Part shown: in pieces, positions 22,701-34,045 of the stretch
Layout of the letters: each line of letters begins with the position of its first letter
How positions within the stretch are numbered: the first letter of the stretch is position 1
Assembly: GCA_002633005.1 (NCBI GenBank)
Contig: NMRA01000119.1
Location: forward strand, 881,233 to 927,729
DNA length: 46,497 nucleotides
Reading direction: 5' to 3'
Source of the DNA: Phoronis australis
Taxonomy: Eukaryota > Phoronida > Phoronidae
Translations under genes and position numbers: made by a program
Notes under the pieces: model-generated
The model's input: the letters and a program-made list of their open reading frames with translations, nothing else
What the model was told of the DNA's origin: nothing
The model's database searches: none

Positions 22701-25700
22701 TTGTTTCCTGAACCAAAGTGTAAAAGGGATGTTGTTACAATGAGATATTGGCATGCATCTGAGACGGCAAGTAATACAACTAATGCAATGAGATAATACC
22801 CATTAGTTGTAAGTTTACTCAACAGATGGCACTCTTGTTCAACTGCTTAGAATGTCAAAAAGGCACAGCTGTAATGCACTTAGCGGAGATTGTGAAGTTA
22901 TGTATGTCTGTTTTAATGTGGAATTATGTAACACGACGCAAGTTATTGATCCAAACCTTGCAACATCCAATAAAAAGACCAGACAATGGTGTATCTATCA
23001 GAGACAACATTTGTCTTTCTAAAATGTTCACCTGAGTCATGGTTTGTACAGGCACAGTTTTAAGCAATTTTCACAATCTTTTACAATTGCCACTAGGGGG
23101 CACAGTGGTATACTACTGATCTTCTTGAATGTCGTCAGCTTACATTGCCACCTACATACAAGTACACTTGCCAAATTCAACAAAAATTTCTTTAGAGGGT
23201 TTAGGAGACACAGCCACGAACGCAAAGAAAGCAAAGATGCTACTAGGAGGCGCCACAGTAGTCGACGCCATCCAAAATCACCAGCAGCTGTCTTCTTCCC
23301 AGCAAGAGCATATATGCCAATTTTATAAATCCTCCCAAGAGTCAGTTTGGTTGACAGAGAGGCAGATGCCAAAAACTCATAAAAACAACAAAAATGGCCA
23401 CTAGGTGACATATACTATGTCAAATCCATCTGTAAACAGAAATGTCACAGCGTTTTTAACAGAAAACTTTTTGCCAATTTTCATAAAATTCCATCAAGGA
23501 ACTCCAAAGATAAAGAAAACGATAAAAAATGTCACTAGGGGGCACAGCAGTAGTTTTATCTATTTGAAAGCCTTTGACTTGTCATGTGTCACCTTTACAT
23601 AAATACACTTCCCAAATTTAACAAAGACTCGGTTTAGAAGATACAGCCATGGACGCATAAAAACAAAACTGCCACTAGAAGGAGACACTGTACTCATAAC
23701 CATCTAAAAATCGTCAGTCGTCTACTTCTCAGTAAGAACATATAGATCAATTTTCATAATCATCCTTACAGTGGTTTGGTCAATAGAGGGTTATAAAAAG
23801 ATATGTTAGGTTTTGGTTCTCTGGTACCCGCTTTAGTAACTTGTTGAAGTGTGGTAGATAATTGACTTACAAGTTATGATGCTGGGCATTACAATGGGAA
23901 CGCTTGATGGACTATACTGATACCTGGATTTAGCCTCGATTTGGAGACTGCTGTCGTCTGGAGTTGCAAACGGGAGGTTTTCGTAATGTCCCACACATTG
24001 TGCCACAACAATTAATACGTGGCACAAATCAAGCCTCACCTTTTGTTTGAATTTGTAGTAATGCCTCACACCACTTAGATGAGAAACCAACTGACGTAGT
24101 GTGATCTCAACCTGAAATATAAATACATTGCTTTGAACAATAAGCATTGAATAAGACCAGATCTTGGTCCACACGATGTTGCCATTTATTGGAGCCATAT
24201 CTTCTCTTTTGTGCTTTTGGCTTTATGATTTATGAATTCATGAGAAACTCAGCAGTGCTCATCTAAACAATCACAAACTTGCACACTATAAGTCAACTAT
24301 CATCGATCATTCTATTATATCAAACTATACAGTGGATTGACTGGGACAAAGCAGCCATTTGAGCCAATGACAGCAGCAAGTTTTTCAGATGGCTTAGAGA
24401 ACCAGTTTTCATCAAGAATTGTGGCATCTTGTGTAAGAACACAGTCTGTGGTCACTACCAACTTGAACCCTCCTACATTGCTCTGCCCTTGTGACGCGAC
24501 ACGTGATGTCACACCCTAGGTGGTCGAAAAGGTTCACTTGAGGTTCATAAGTTTGCAAGTGAATAGATGAACCCTATCTTGATTATAATCATTTACCCAT
24601 CAGATGGAACTATTTAGTGAATTTATGAATTATTATAACTACTATAATTATTATTATTTGAAACAGGATTTTCAGGATTCATTCAAATATTCGTCAGTAA
24701 TCGTCATTCCTGCATTGATACTTTGATAAGTTATTTCCGCAAAACGGCCTCAGGACCAGATTAGCATCACTTGAATGCTTAAAGATCAAACCAATTTTAA
24801 TTTGCAAGTCCAATGAAGAGTAAACACAAGTACTTAATAAAGTATTGCAGAACTGATGGCAGCACAGTAAGAGGTCAATTGTTCAATCAACAGAATGCCC
24901 ATTCACTGAAATCAGAGTTTGAGCTCTCCCTAACTTCACTGGACAGTTGTCAAATTATTAGCGAGATAGCTTCATGGTGACTGTTTCCAACATCACAAAG
25001 TCCATGAAACATTGACTGCACTTAAAGGAGAAAGTGACCAGTTTTGACTACAGAACCCTGGTTATCTTGGAAAAGTGTTTTTTCCTGAAAATAATCGATA
25101 CCACATCCTGTATTTACTGTACAATACAAAAGTCAAGTAAATGGCCCAGCAAAAGGCCTGCATTTACTCTCAAGCAAACACGAACAATCGACATAGACTG
25201 CATTCAATAGCGAGTCGGATATTGTGGTTGGTCACTGGCAGTGAATGTAGAATCAAGATGCAGATCTTTTGTAGGGCCATTTACATCACTTCCTGTTGTT
25301 ACGTGGATGGGAAATACATAACAGGGCAACAATAATTAATGCGGAAAATGTCTTTTTTCTTTTAATGATTTTCTCTATTAGCTGGATCATCTCACAAGCA
25401 CTTTTAAACTGGTGAGTAAATCTCGAAGTTGTCTCCATGAACCCATTGCATGTCTTTGCTGGTCGAATCAAAAAGCTTGCCTGTTTTCTGTTGAGTGATA
25501 AAGCTATTGCTTTAGACTGTTCTACCCCAAAGAACCACAGTACACATGTTCAAGATCACAACGCAACAGAATAAATGCTTATAGCTTTTCCATTCATTTA
25601 AATTGATCTTCATTCTGGTGAACAACACTAATTTACCTATCCCCATTCAATAGGAATCTTAACGACAAAAATCAGAATTAATGACCATAGTGGATTTTGT

Positions 25701-28700
25701 CAAAGGATATGACACACAATTTCCCTTTCAAATAACATTCATTATTCTCATCATCAGCATGTTAACTAGATAATCAATATTATCTTGAACAGCATGTTTA
25801 TTCATCCAAAACAATCTCAGTGTTGAACACAGACTTTTTAATTCAACCACTCATTGCCCTTAACCTGGCTCAGTCACATCTCAATAACATATTTCCTGTC
25901 TCACTAAAAAACAAGAAAATTAAAGAGAAATGTCACAGAGGAGACAATTATTGAAAGTAAATTCAAATTATTCAAGATTCAAGGGTGGCATAATAAATAA
26001 CAAGTACATTTTTGAACTCCGAAACTAAGTTTCATTTTATGTTGCTTTGATTGAGACAAATCCACAGGGTAACCTCAGCAGTCCAGACCTCCCAAACCTC
26101 CCAACGTAAGTCACTTTTGTGTTGCCTCCCAATATCTGCATTGTCACACTGCCTTCAAGTTTCAAGTCCTGAACCTGGATCTGTGCCTTGTGATTGTTTT
26201 GAGCAGTATTGACCACAACATTGCATTCTGTAGCTGTAGACGTTTGTTACTCAACAGGGAGGGTCTATTATAAAATATGCGACGCAAGAATTCATGAAAA
26301 ATGCCAAGTGCTCATGTACTGTAAACTATGTTATATAGCTATTGGCATTGGCAACCCAAACTGACAAACTTATATGAAACTGGATTGTAAATGAACACAT
26401 TCCATTCCATCCAAAAAGTCATGTAACTTTCCACAGGATATACAGTCAATATTTGATTAATTGGCCAACAAAGAATCAAGGACATTCGTACTTGATCGAA
26501 CAAACCATAGCTACCTTCTTATTTTCGAAAGTCTTCTCCGGAAAGGACGGCAGGTACGTTTGAATAGGAGCATCAAGATCCAGAAGTCCATCTTCAAGTA
26601 GCTTAGCAACTGTTGTCATGGTGATGGATTTACTGATGCTNTTCCCCCCCCCCCCCCAATATCTGCATTGTCACACTGCCTTCAAGTTTGAAGTCATGAA
26701 CCTGGATCTGTGCCTTGTGATTGTTTTGAGCAGTATTGACCACAACATTGCATTCTGTAGCTGTAGACATGGAGGGTCTATTATAAAATATGCGACGCAA
26801 GAATTCATGAAAAATGCCAAGTGCTCATGTACTGTAAACTGTGTTATATAGCTATTGGCATTGGCAACCCAAACTGACAAACTTAAATGAAACTGGATTG
26901 TAAATGAACACATTCCATTCCATCCAAAAAGTAATGTAATTTTCCACAGGATGTACAGTCAATATTTTATTAATTGGCCAACAAGGAATCAAGGACATTC
27001 GTACTTGATCCAACAAACCATAGCTACCTTCTTATTTTCGAAAGTCTTCTCCGGAAAGGACGGCAGGTACGTTTGAATAGGAGCATCAAGATCCAGAAGT
27101 CCATCTTCAAGTAGCTTAGCAACTGTTGTCATGGTGATGGATTTACTGATGCTGGCAATGCGAAGTACGGTATCAGCAGTGCAAGGCACTCTGTTCTCAA
27201 GATCAGAATAACCGAATCCTGAAACAAAGGTTTGACAACTTAACGATTTTCAACCGTCATGGCCCTTGCTCATCAGAACAGAAAGGTACCTGCGACTTTT
27301 GAGAGTATAATTTTTGGTTGATGGGAAAATCGGAATTTATATTTTTTTAGAAAATGGCACAGTTCTATCTTAAGATTAGGCAGGACACTAGACAAATGGG
27401 CAAATTTGGTTAACTTCAGAACACCGTATCTCGCAAATGCCTGATCAGATTCTGAAGAAACTGATAGAATACGCCCTTTCTGTACGAGAAATTGTCTTGA
27501 AGATAAATTGCATTTTGTTCTCGCTTGTGATGCATTCCATGATCTCGGCAATATGTACATATCAAAAGTATTTTATTTATTTGTAGCCTTGATAAATTTC
27601 ATTCATTTGATGGTAGATTATAACAGCTGCATTGTGAAATACATTTTTGTGTTTTGAAAAGAAAAGAGGTTATGCAGAGAAATGTTGGATGCTTTTAAGA
27701 GTTTTACTAGCTTGAATGCAATTATTGCACTGTGAGCCATTGACCTTTTATACACTCGAGAAATATACACAGTCTCTACTTATTTGTTAAGCTTGTGGTC
27801 ATAGACGATGCATCATGTTGCATATGAAGTAGTGAAACATTAATTCTGAAGTTGTCTGGGTCTCTGGAAATAGACCTCTGTCAGTGACACTTGAATAGTC
27901 AAATAAAACGGGGTACTGCTTACATTTAATTAAAATACTGAAGTGTCACAATATTTGTGGTTTCACTCAAGCGTAATAAAAGAGATAAAAACAATCCCAC
28001 TATTGCTACAAGTCTCTCAGGGATTGTGATGTAAAGATGGTCAACGTTGTAGGTGGAATGTTGCTGTTTTGATCTGCACCTGCATAGAATCTCGAACATT
28101 AACTGGAGCAGTTGCAAATTTACTTTAAATCATGGGATTACATGAATAGTTTATCACACCTTCCGTCCAGACTTCTTGACCATTTACACTGACTCCAACG
28201 ACAACACCAGGAATCCCAACCTCCTCCTGAAATCACATGATCAGTGTTACTTGGTGAACATTTTGAAAGGGAAGAATAAAAAAGTGGAGCAATATATCAT
28301 CCTTTACATGTAAGGCATAAAACTAATCTGATTTAAATATTATAACCAGTCTTGAAATAAAATCTGCAAATACAAGTTACAGGCGCATAATACAAGCAAA
28401 TAATATTAACCAAAAGCACTAATGCGAACTACCCCTCTATTTATTAACCAGGGCTTGGAAATTGGAATGAACAATGAAAAAAGGAAAACTTTCCAGGTGA
28501 TGTATCATTCCACAAATAAGTATGCTTGTGTGATAGAACTAATTTTTGTGTTGTAAAATTTAACTGAAATATAAACATATTTGCACGAATAAAGTCAAAA
28601 TAATTGATAAAAAAGACGAAAAAGGGGAACTGGAAATCAAATAAGAGGAAATTGAAACCAAAAAAGAGAAAATCTTCTCAAAAGATGAATATGTCAAGCC

Positions 28701-29476
28701 AAGATTAATACAATGAAGATTTCCATTTCTCATTAACAAATTTTCTCACTTTCTACCAGTCATTGTGAAAATTGAAGTAAAGAAAATGGCATCACAGATT
28801 TTAAATTATTGCAGCCATCCTTATATTCTTTCCATCTTTTGCACAGTGAAATGATATGATATCAGATGGCACTAAAGAAACGATATTTATCAGCAAGCCC
28901 TGCTCAGTGAATTATCGCCTCACTAAAGTCCTAAAAATTACCAGCATTTTGCACACAAGGCTGGTAATTTTTAGTACGCTGCTTTAGTTGGGTTTACAAC
29001 CACCTGCACTACTGGTAGCATAATGTTAGTGAAACTTATTAAATTTGCTTGATCTTTTGTAAAAATATAGAACTGGTAACTGGAGTCCATGTCAACTACA
29101 TCACCTTCAGTCTTTCAATGAGGAGTCGAGATTTCGTAATTGCATGAGCTAGTTTGTCGTCTTGACCACGATGCCAAGGTTTTGAAGTTTTCTCTGCATC
29201 ATTATCCAACTCATAAGCCATCACATCGTGGCGTTTGCCTGTCCTCAACAATCCGATTCCTGTAACAACGAGGGATATGCCGATTCCGACCCCAGTATAC
29301 AATAAAAAGTTCTGTCCGAGTTTGCTTCGTGTTGTAGACCTCGAACTCTGGTACGAAGAAGCCTTCCTGAAAGGTGAAAGTAACGGACATCTTTGCGGCT
29401 GAAGAACGACCTGTTTTGTCTGACAAACAAGTTGCAGTGCCTTGCTGTGCGGTTTGATTTGTATAAAACGAATCAT
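19749..29476 (-). CDS. LACTB: Serine beta-lactamase-like protein LACTB, mitochondrial
   Basis: A seven-exon gene encoding 522 residues (mammalian LACTB is about 547). Exons: 29476-29105, 28226-28160, 27218-27028, 24111-24040, 22707-22545, 21442-21277, 20286-19749; all introns are GT-AG and every phase matches. I start at ATG 29476, the first ATG in the open frame. Residues 1-56 are basic and Ser-rich, as for a mitochondrial presequence, followed by a membrane segment at about 57-77 (FLLYTGVGIGISLVVTGIGLL lies in this range). Exon 2 carries GVVVGVSVNGQEVW. The catalytic SxxK motif is S169-I-S-K172; a YTT motif at 294-296 occupies the place of class C YxN; HAGG at 465-468 matches the KTG-like third motif. 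Exon 4 has the conserved SHLSGVRHY. In mammals LACTB is a filament-forming serine protease of the mitochondrial intermembrane space affecting lipid metabolism; its role here is inferred. A ~500 bp assembly duplication repeats part of exon 3. Confidence 0.95.
20613..21131. mobile_element. hAT-like element, copy 2, with target duplication
   Basis: Starts CAGGGCTTGGAATGACC and ends ATTCCAAGCCTTG, an imperfect terminal inverted repeat. ATATTT is present directly outside both ends (20607-20612 and 21132-21137), fitting a target-site duplication of at least 6 bp. It lies in the last LACTB intron. The interior is unlike the other two copies and has an A-rich tract near 20735-20756. Confidence 0.65.
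21905..21925 (+). promoter_or_regulatory. Isolated CTCF-core-like site
   Basis: TCACTAGGTGGCGCTTG matches the bilaterian CTCF core (CCASYAGRKGGCRS) except at the first C. It lies in the LACTB intron between exons 5 and 6, about 1.2 kb from the five-site array. Binding is not shown. Confidence 0.35.
23089..23690 (+). repeat. Tandem array with five CTCF-core-like motifs
   Basis: Inside the LACTB intron between exons 4 and 5. Motifs at 23089 (GCCACTAGGGGGCACAG), 23239 (GCTACTAGGAGGCGC), 23396 (GGCCACTAGGTGACA), 23531 (GTCACTAGGGGGCACAG) and 23671 (GCCACTAGAAGGAGACA) are spaced 135-157 bp. The sequence between them is also repeated: blocks after motifs 1 and 4 share ACACTT(G/C)CCAAATT(C/T)AACAAA, and blocks after 2 and 5 share CATATA and CAATTTT words, so a ~435 bp higher-order unit was duplicated. 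Motifs 1 and 4 fit the CTCF consensus closely; the others are degraded. Confidence 0.65.
26131..27153. repeat. ~500 bp duplication around N at 26641, includes LACTB exon 3 part
   Basis: 26131-26640 and 26658-27153 are near-identical, with a small indel near 26240 (first copy has GTTTGTTACTCAACAGG extra). The first copy ends at the N in the middle of LACTB exon 3; the second continues through the whole exon. A C-run follows the N. This is best explained as two overlapping contig ends or alleles left unmerged, so the partial exon 26517-26640 should not be annotated as a separate exon. Confidence 0.8.
28449..28703. mobile_element. hAT-like repeat remnant, copy 3
   Basis: Starts CAGGGCTTGGAAATTGGAATG and ends near GTCAAGCCAAG, with inner words shared with copy 1 (GGAAAACTTTCC, AAGAGGAAATTGAAACC). 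It lies in the first LACTB intron. ATTAA-like sequence flanks both sides, but the duplication is not clean. Confidence 0.5.
28929..28987. other. Strong hairpin in LACTB intron 1
   Basis: CTAAAAATTACCAGC (28931-28945) is perfectly complementary to GCTGGTAATTTTTAG (28960-28974) with a 14-base loop; an outer ACTAAAG/CTTTAGT pair extends it. It could be a foldback transposon remnant or a structured RNA; length is close to a small hairpin precursor but nothing else supports a microRNA. Confidence 0.5.
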
Positions 29477-30413
29477 AATGATATCCGTCACACAACTAGG
29501 CCCTACTGGCCTGCTGGCACAATAATGAATAAGAGATGGTCAATGACAGTACAAGATTCGCTGTTTATATTCTGATTCAAACATCCGACAGGTGTCTCTG
29601 TAGTTGATCGTCAGGTGGCGCGACATACGATTGCGACTCGACCAGGGATTGTGGATGTCAACCTAGTTTGTGCAGTACCATAGTTCGAAGAATCATGTAT
29701 CTTAAAGAAACAATCGAGTCCCTTGTTAACTTTTGTAACACGGTAAATACTGCAAGATTTTATAAACTCTAAATCAAAGTAGTCTACGGCTTCACTGTTA
29801 GCTCTGATTTCACAACCACAGCCACAGGCTCTCTCTCGGTTAGCCAACCAGCTAGGCAATGACCATCGCCTCTGTTGGCCCGAAGCAGAGGCGATGTAGA
29901 GGCTATAGGCGCTCTGTACGCCGGAAGCTTTTCGGCGAATTATGCCTCGCACCGACTAAAGCATCAAAGTCACGTTGTTACAAATACCTTTTGCGCATAG
30001 AGGAACACCTTATTAGGAGGTTGTCGATGTGTTTAATTCCTTCCAACTCGAACAAAGATACTCCCGTTATGAAACTTTTTCTTCGAGCAGTCTCTATTTC
30101 AGTTCCCAAAATCGTGAACTCACCAATTCATGACCTCAATCTTTAAATAGGCCAAAGGTGAGCCATTGCGGTCTTGTCAGTCAAATGTTCGTTTCCAAAA
30201 TGCCACCACTTATACTTGTCTTTAATTGGCGTTACTTGAAACTGATTGTATTTCAATGAATCGTTGTTTGTATTTGATAAAAACAAATGCTGTTGATATG
30301 ACATTTAATAGTCTTTTTGCACATATTTGACATTTTAATGTTTAACAACACGGCAAATGCACGGCTGGTTCCCGGCAGCACGTACGCGAAGGGCGGGAAC
30401 TTCAGCTTTCAAA
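29477..30413. promoter_or_regulatory. LACTB upstream region
   Basis: Sequence upstream of the LACTB start, with no clear TATA box. A short hairpin (GGTTCCCG/CGGGAAC, about 30367-30401) lies just before the assembly gap. The 5' exon of the plus-strand MBIP gene is not seen here; it could be in the gap. No other gene is supported. Confidence 0.3.
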
Positions 30414-30977
30414 NNNNNNNNNNNNNNNNNNNNNNNNNNNNNNNNNNNNNNNNNNNNNNNNNNNNNNNNNNNNNNNNNNNNNNNNNNNNNNNNNNNNNNN
30501 NNNNNNNNNNNNNNNNNNNNNNNNNNNNNNNNNNNNNNNNNNNNNNNNNNNNNNNNNNNNNNNNNNNNNNNNNNNNNNNNNNNNNNNNNNNNNNNNNNNN
30601 NNNNNNNNNNNNNNNNNNNNNNNNNNNNNNNNNNNNNNNNNNNNNNNNNNNNNNNNNNNNNNNNNNNNNNNNNNNNNNNNNNNNNNNNNNNNNNNNNNNN
30701 NNNNNNNNNNNNNNNNNNNNNNNNNNNNNNNNNNNNNNNNNNNNNNNNNNNNNNNNNNNNNNNNNNNNNNNNNNNNNNNNNNNNNNNNNNNNNNNNNNNN
30801 NNNNNNNNNNNNNNNNNNNNNNNNNNNNNNNNNNNNNNNNNNNNNNNNNNNNNNNNNNNNNNNNNNNNNNNNNNNNNNNNNNNNNNNNNNNNNNNNNNNN
30901 NNNNNNNNNNNNNNNNNNNNNNNNNNNNNNNNNNNNNNNNNNNNNNNNNNNNNNNNNNNNNNNNNNNNNNNNNNNNN
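30414..30977. other. Assembly gap (564 N)
   Basis: Unsequenced run of N. It is followed by a C run and AACTCAAATTCCTGGATCCG, resembling one end of the G-run transposon family, which may explain the assembly break. Confidence 0.99.
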
Positions 30978-31708
30978 CCCCCCAACTCAAATTCCTGGAT
31001 CCGCCTCGGGGACTATCTCGTAGATCCAGCCATTAAGAGTTGAGTAATGGTGAACCAAAACGGAGAGTAAGAAGGGTCCTGGGACCAATACACTGACCTG
31101 TAGCGAGGAGCTACGTCAAGTACCTATAGCTGAGATCTAACAGTGTGAAAATACGAAATTTCCGATGAACTAAAGCTAGTTGCTGGTCAGCTCAACTATG
31201 ATTCACTTGAGACAGGTAGCTTAGCTCGTACCGGCCGTCTCGGCTTGTTCTAAGGTCAAGATTCATTTTGTTATGATCCAGTTTCGGGAAAAGTTTATTT
31301 TATTATGGTCATTCTTTGAAAGTTTTTTTGAAAAGGTGAGGCCCCGAAGTCCCTGGTACAGTGCCTTCAAAATCCCTAGTTGAAACACGACTGGTAGTTC
31401 AGTTTCTGGTGGCGGGGGAAAAGGATAGTGTGTCCCAAAAATGTTCACACTTCCTAAATGCCTGCAGTTCAAATTCAGTTCTTGGTTATCACTGAGAGTC
31501 TCCGCGGCCTACTGCATGGTTACATCTTATTTTTAACGTGGATACGTCAGTCATGCGAATCACAGAAAGCAATCAATTCAGTTTTGAAGAACAAAAATTC
31601 ATTACTCAATACTACTGGAAACTGAAAACACCAAGGAACTGCGAAGACAACTTTTCCAAGCAATGAGTTTAATTTTATTTATTTAAGGATTTTTAAAACG
31701 TTTTTTAT

Positions 31709-31954
31709 CTACAGTTTGTGTGTACGAATTTCATCAATGTCTTTGAGAGTTATTTTAGATATACAAATATTGTCTACGTGTACTTTACTATTTGAGGATC
31801 AAATTATAGAGTTTTTCCAACTTCAGGCAGCAATTAAATTCTCTGAATTATCACCAATTCTTACAAGATTATCTTCTAATTGTCAAAAATCATCTATGAC
31901 TCTATCGATATTCGTAGGAACATAAACAAGTAAATCAGAAACCAACGAATTCGT
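31709..31954 (-). pseudogene. Decayed coding relic with three in-frame TGA
   Basis: A single minus-strand frame reads 81 codons without TAA or TAG between flanking stops, interrupted only by TGA at 31885-31883, 31825-31823 and 31801-31799. Between them the peptides are protein-like (YVPTNIDRVIDDF, QLEDNLVRIGDNSENLIAA, SKVHVDNICISKITLKDIDE). All three stops being TGA fits CGA-to-TGA decay at CpG sites in an old transposon or pseudogene. The family is not recognised. Confidence 0.35.
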
Positions 31955-32489
31955 TTATCAAACAGGAATGTTATGCGCAATTTCCACATGGAGCCTCGCA
32001 GACTTTTGACAGGTAACCGGGGGAATATGGGAGATGGGGTATTCGTATTAAGGTGTATTTTTAGAGGTACTTATAATGTTTCACGATGTAAACTTAAACT
32101 CCAATGACAAAAAAACCCTTGAAGTCTTTGTTTATGATTGCGAGAGTTCTTTGAGTACCCCTTTCGACATGTACATGATCATTACAAATAGTAGCCTAGT
32201 AAGCAGTGTCTTCCACAAGTGTGAATTCCTAACAAATAACTCATAGTAAACATCGTCAAAAGAGATACTATTCTTGTGATACTAAGGGAAACAGTAACAT
32301 TATTTTATAACTAACCATTGGAAATAGTCCTTTTGTGTAATTTTTTTTCAAATTTTTGATTGTTTGGGTTGAATGGCTGTACTGTGCAAGAACATTTTGT
32401 TTTTTTGTTTTTTTTTTGATGAATTTGGAATCTCAACTTCCCTCGTGAATCTGTACATGTAGCAGTGTCCGATTTACATACAAGGGTTA

Positions 32490-32715
32490 GTGCGCTATTC
32501 TATATTATGGTAATGGCCATGGATTTAAAATGTCTATATATGTAGCACGCTATTCTATATTTATGGTCATGACCATGGATATAGAGTGTCTACTTATATA
32601 TCGCTATTCTATATTGATGGTCTTGACCATGGATTTAGAGTGTCTATATATTTAGTGCACTGTTCTATATTATGGTCATGACCACGGATTTAGATTGTCT
32701 ATATTTATGTAGCGA
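32490..32715. repeat. Minisatellite, four ~58 bp units with palindromic core
   Basis: Four diverged units share GCTATTCTATATT, ATGGTCATGACCATGGAT and GAGTGTCTATATAT. The core TGGTCATGACCA is a perfect palindrome in the second unit and mutated in the others. Confidence 0.75.
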
Positions 32716-32770
32716 ATTACGACAATTAGTATAACCAAAAAATAGGAACTAGAGTCTGTACTTCATCTAA

Positions 32771-32911
32771 CTAACAAGTGGGTGAGACGAACTCATTATA
32801 GAATATTTTTTCTATTTGGATTTGATATGTCTTACACCTTGAAGCTTGTAATTCACCAAGGCCAGTCAATGAATGTATATTGTGTTTATCGAAATACCTT
32901 TCTGCAATCAT
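32771..32911 (-). other. 46-codon protein-like open frame
   Basis: ATG at 32911 to TAG at 32771 encodes MIAERYFDKHNIHSLTGLGE and ends NEFVSPTC. Composition is protein-like. It lies about 0.8 kb upstream, on the same strand, of the decayed relic at 31954, so both may be fragments of one degraded element. No family is recognised. Confidence 0.25.
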
Positions 32912-33935
32912 TAGTTTTTATTAGCAGAATTATTAAAGTTTGACTTTTGGCAATATTGCGTAGCGTTTTAAGACCCATTTTCATATTGACGTCATTCAGC
33001 ATTTAATTCCAAAATTTAATGCGCCAACGCCACGGATATTCGTCAAGTTTGATATATGTAACCCCCCTCTTGTTGCCACGACTAACTACACATGGTTTCT
33101 AGAACGTTCTAATGTTTCAATATACGTTTAACAACTATAAGAGATGAAACGTGAAGTAATTACAGAAATTCATAAGCAGCAATAGAGTGGCTGCAGGACG
33201 GGATTAAACTGGAACCCTCTGGTACAACACTTCGGGGCGGCAGGTGGCACCAGTGGATTATTAATTAAAATGCGTTTGCCTGACTTACTTGACTGAATCT
33301 ACGTAATATTTCTGATGCTAAAATGTTTAGTGCCGATCATCACAAATTGTTGTGTCACCTCTCCCTCCTCCCCTTCGGAGAGGGTTCTGTACGAGACAAA
33401 TCTCCCTCCATCCTAGCTACATGTACACCCCTCAGGATGTACACAGAAGTCTGTGCCCTGACTGTTGCATACTTCTGTACGCATTATACAATGCTCCTTG
33501 CTATTTCAAAGGCTTAGTTTTGCCCTTTATATTTACCGTCAATCTTAATGAACTTGTACGTAACAAAGTAGACATTGTGTACTGTTCGTCTTCTTCACTG
33601 TCTTAATCAAATTTTCTAAACTTAGAATAAGTAATGCTTGTGTAAAAATCTTGTACGTCTATTTTGGTTGATATGAATTCTGATGAGACTGATCATCGTT
33701 CACATATATCAGTCTGATCATCGTTTACAGCATCATACTTAAGATCGTTTTTGGTCTGTGACAAGAATTCGTATAAATTACTAGGGCTGGTGAAAAAACT
33801 TAGATCTTATATTACACAATTCATTAATATTAATTCTTATCAACATCTTATAACATGTCATACCATTCTTAGAAATAGTTGAAATTAATCTATTTTAAAG
33901 AATCATTTGTAATAAATTTTATCAACCATAATTGA

Positions 33936-34045
33936 TTGTGTACACCTGTCGTACACGCGCAGATAAAGTGCCTGTGTACACCTGTGCATGTGCTGATCAG
34001 TATAGTGCCTGTGTACACTTGTCCTGCACGTGCAGATATACATGT
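33936..34045. repeat. Minisatellite, three 36-37 bp units
   Basis: Units begin TGTGTACACCTGT, continue with CAC(G)/GCAGAT-type sequence and end AGTGCC. They create overlapping spurious open frames on both strands. Confidence 0.65.

Noticed and set aside
23037-23411. Open frames on both strands over the LACTB intron array
   Set aside because: They run through the tandem repeat units and have no domain; explained by repeat composition.
26517-26640. Extra LACTB exon 3 copy
   Set aside because: It ends at an N inside the exon and the whole flank is duplicated; treated as an unmerged contig end.
29211-29495. Alternative minus-strand frames overlapping LACTB exon 1
   Set aside because: They are shadows; only the frame with the membrane segment joins to downstream LACTB exons. 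The GTG at 29491 is not used as start because ATG 29476 is available.
30317-31043. Long open frames of 190-240 codons
   Set aside because: They are made of N characters in the assembly gap.
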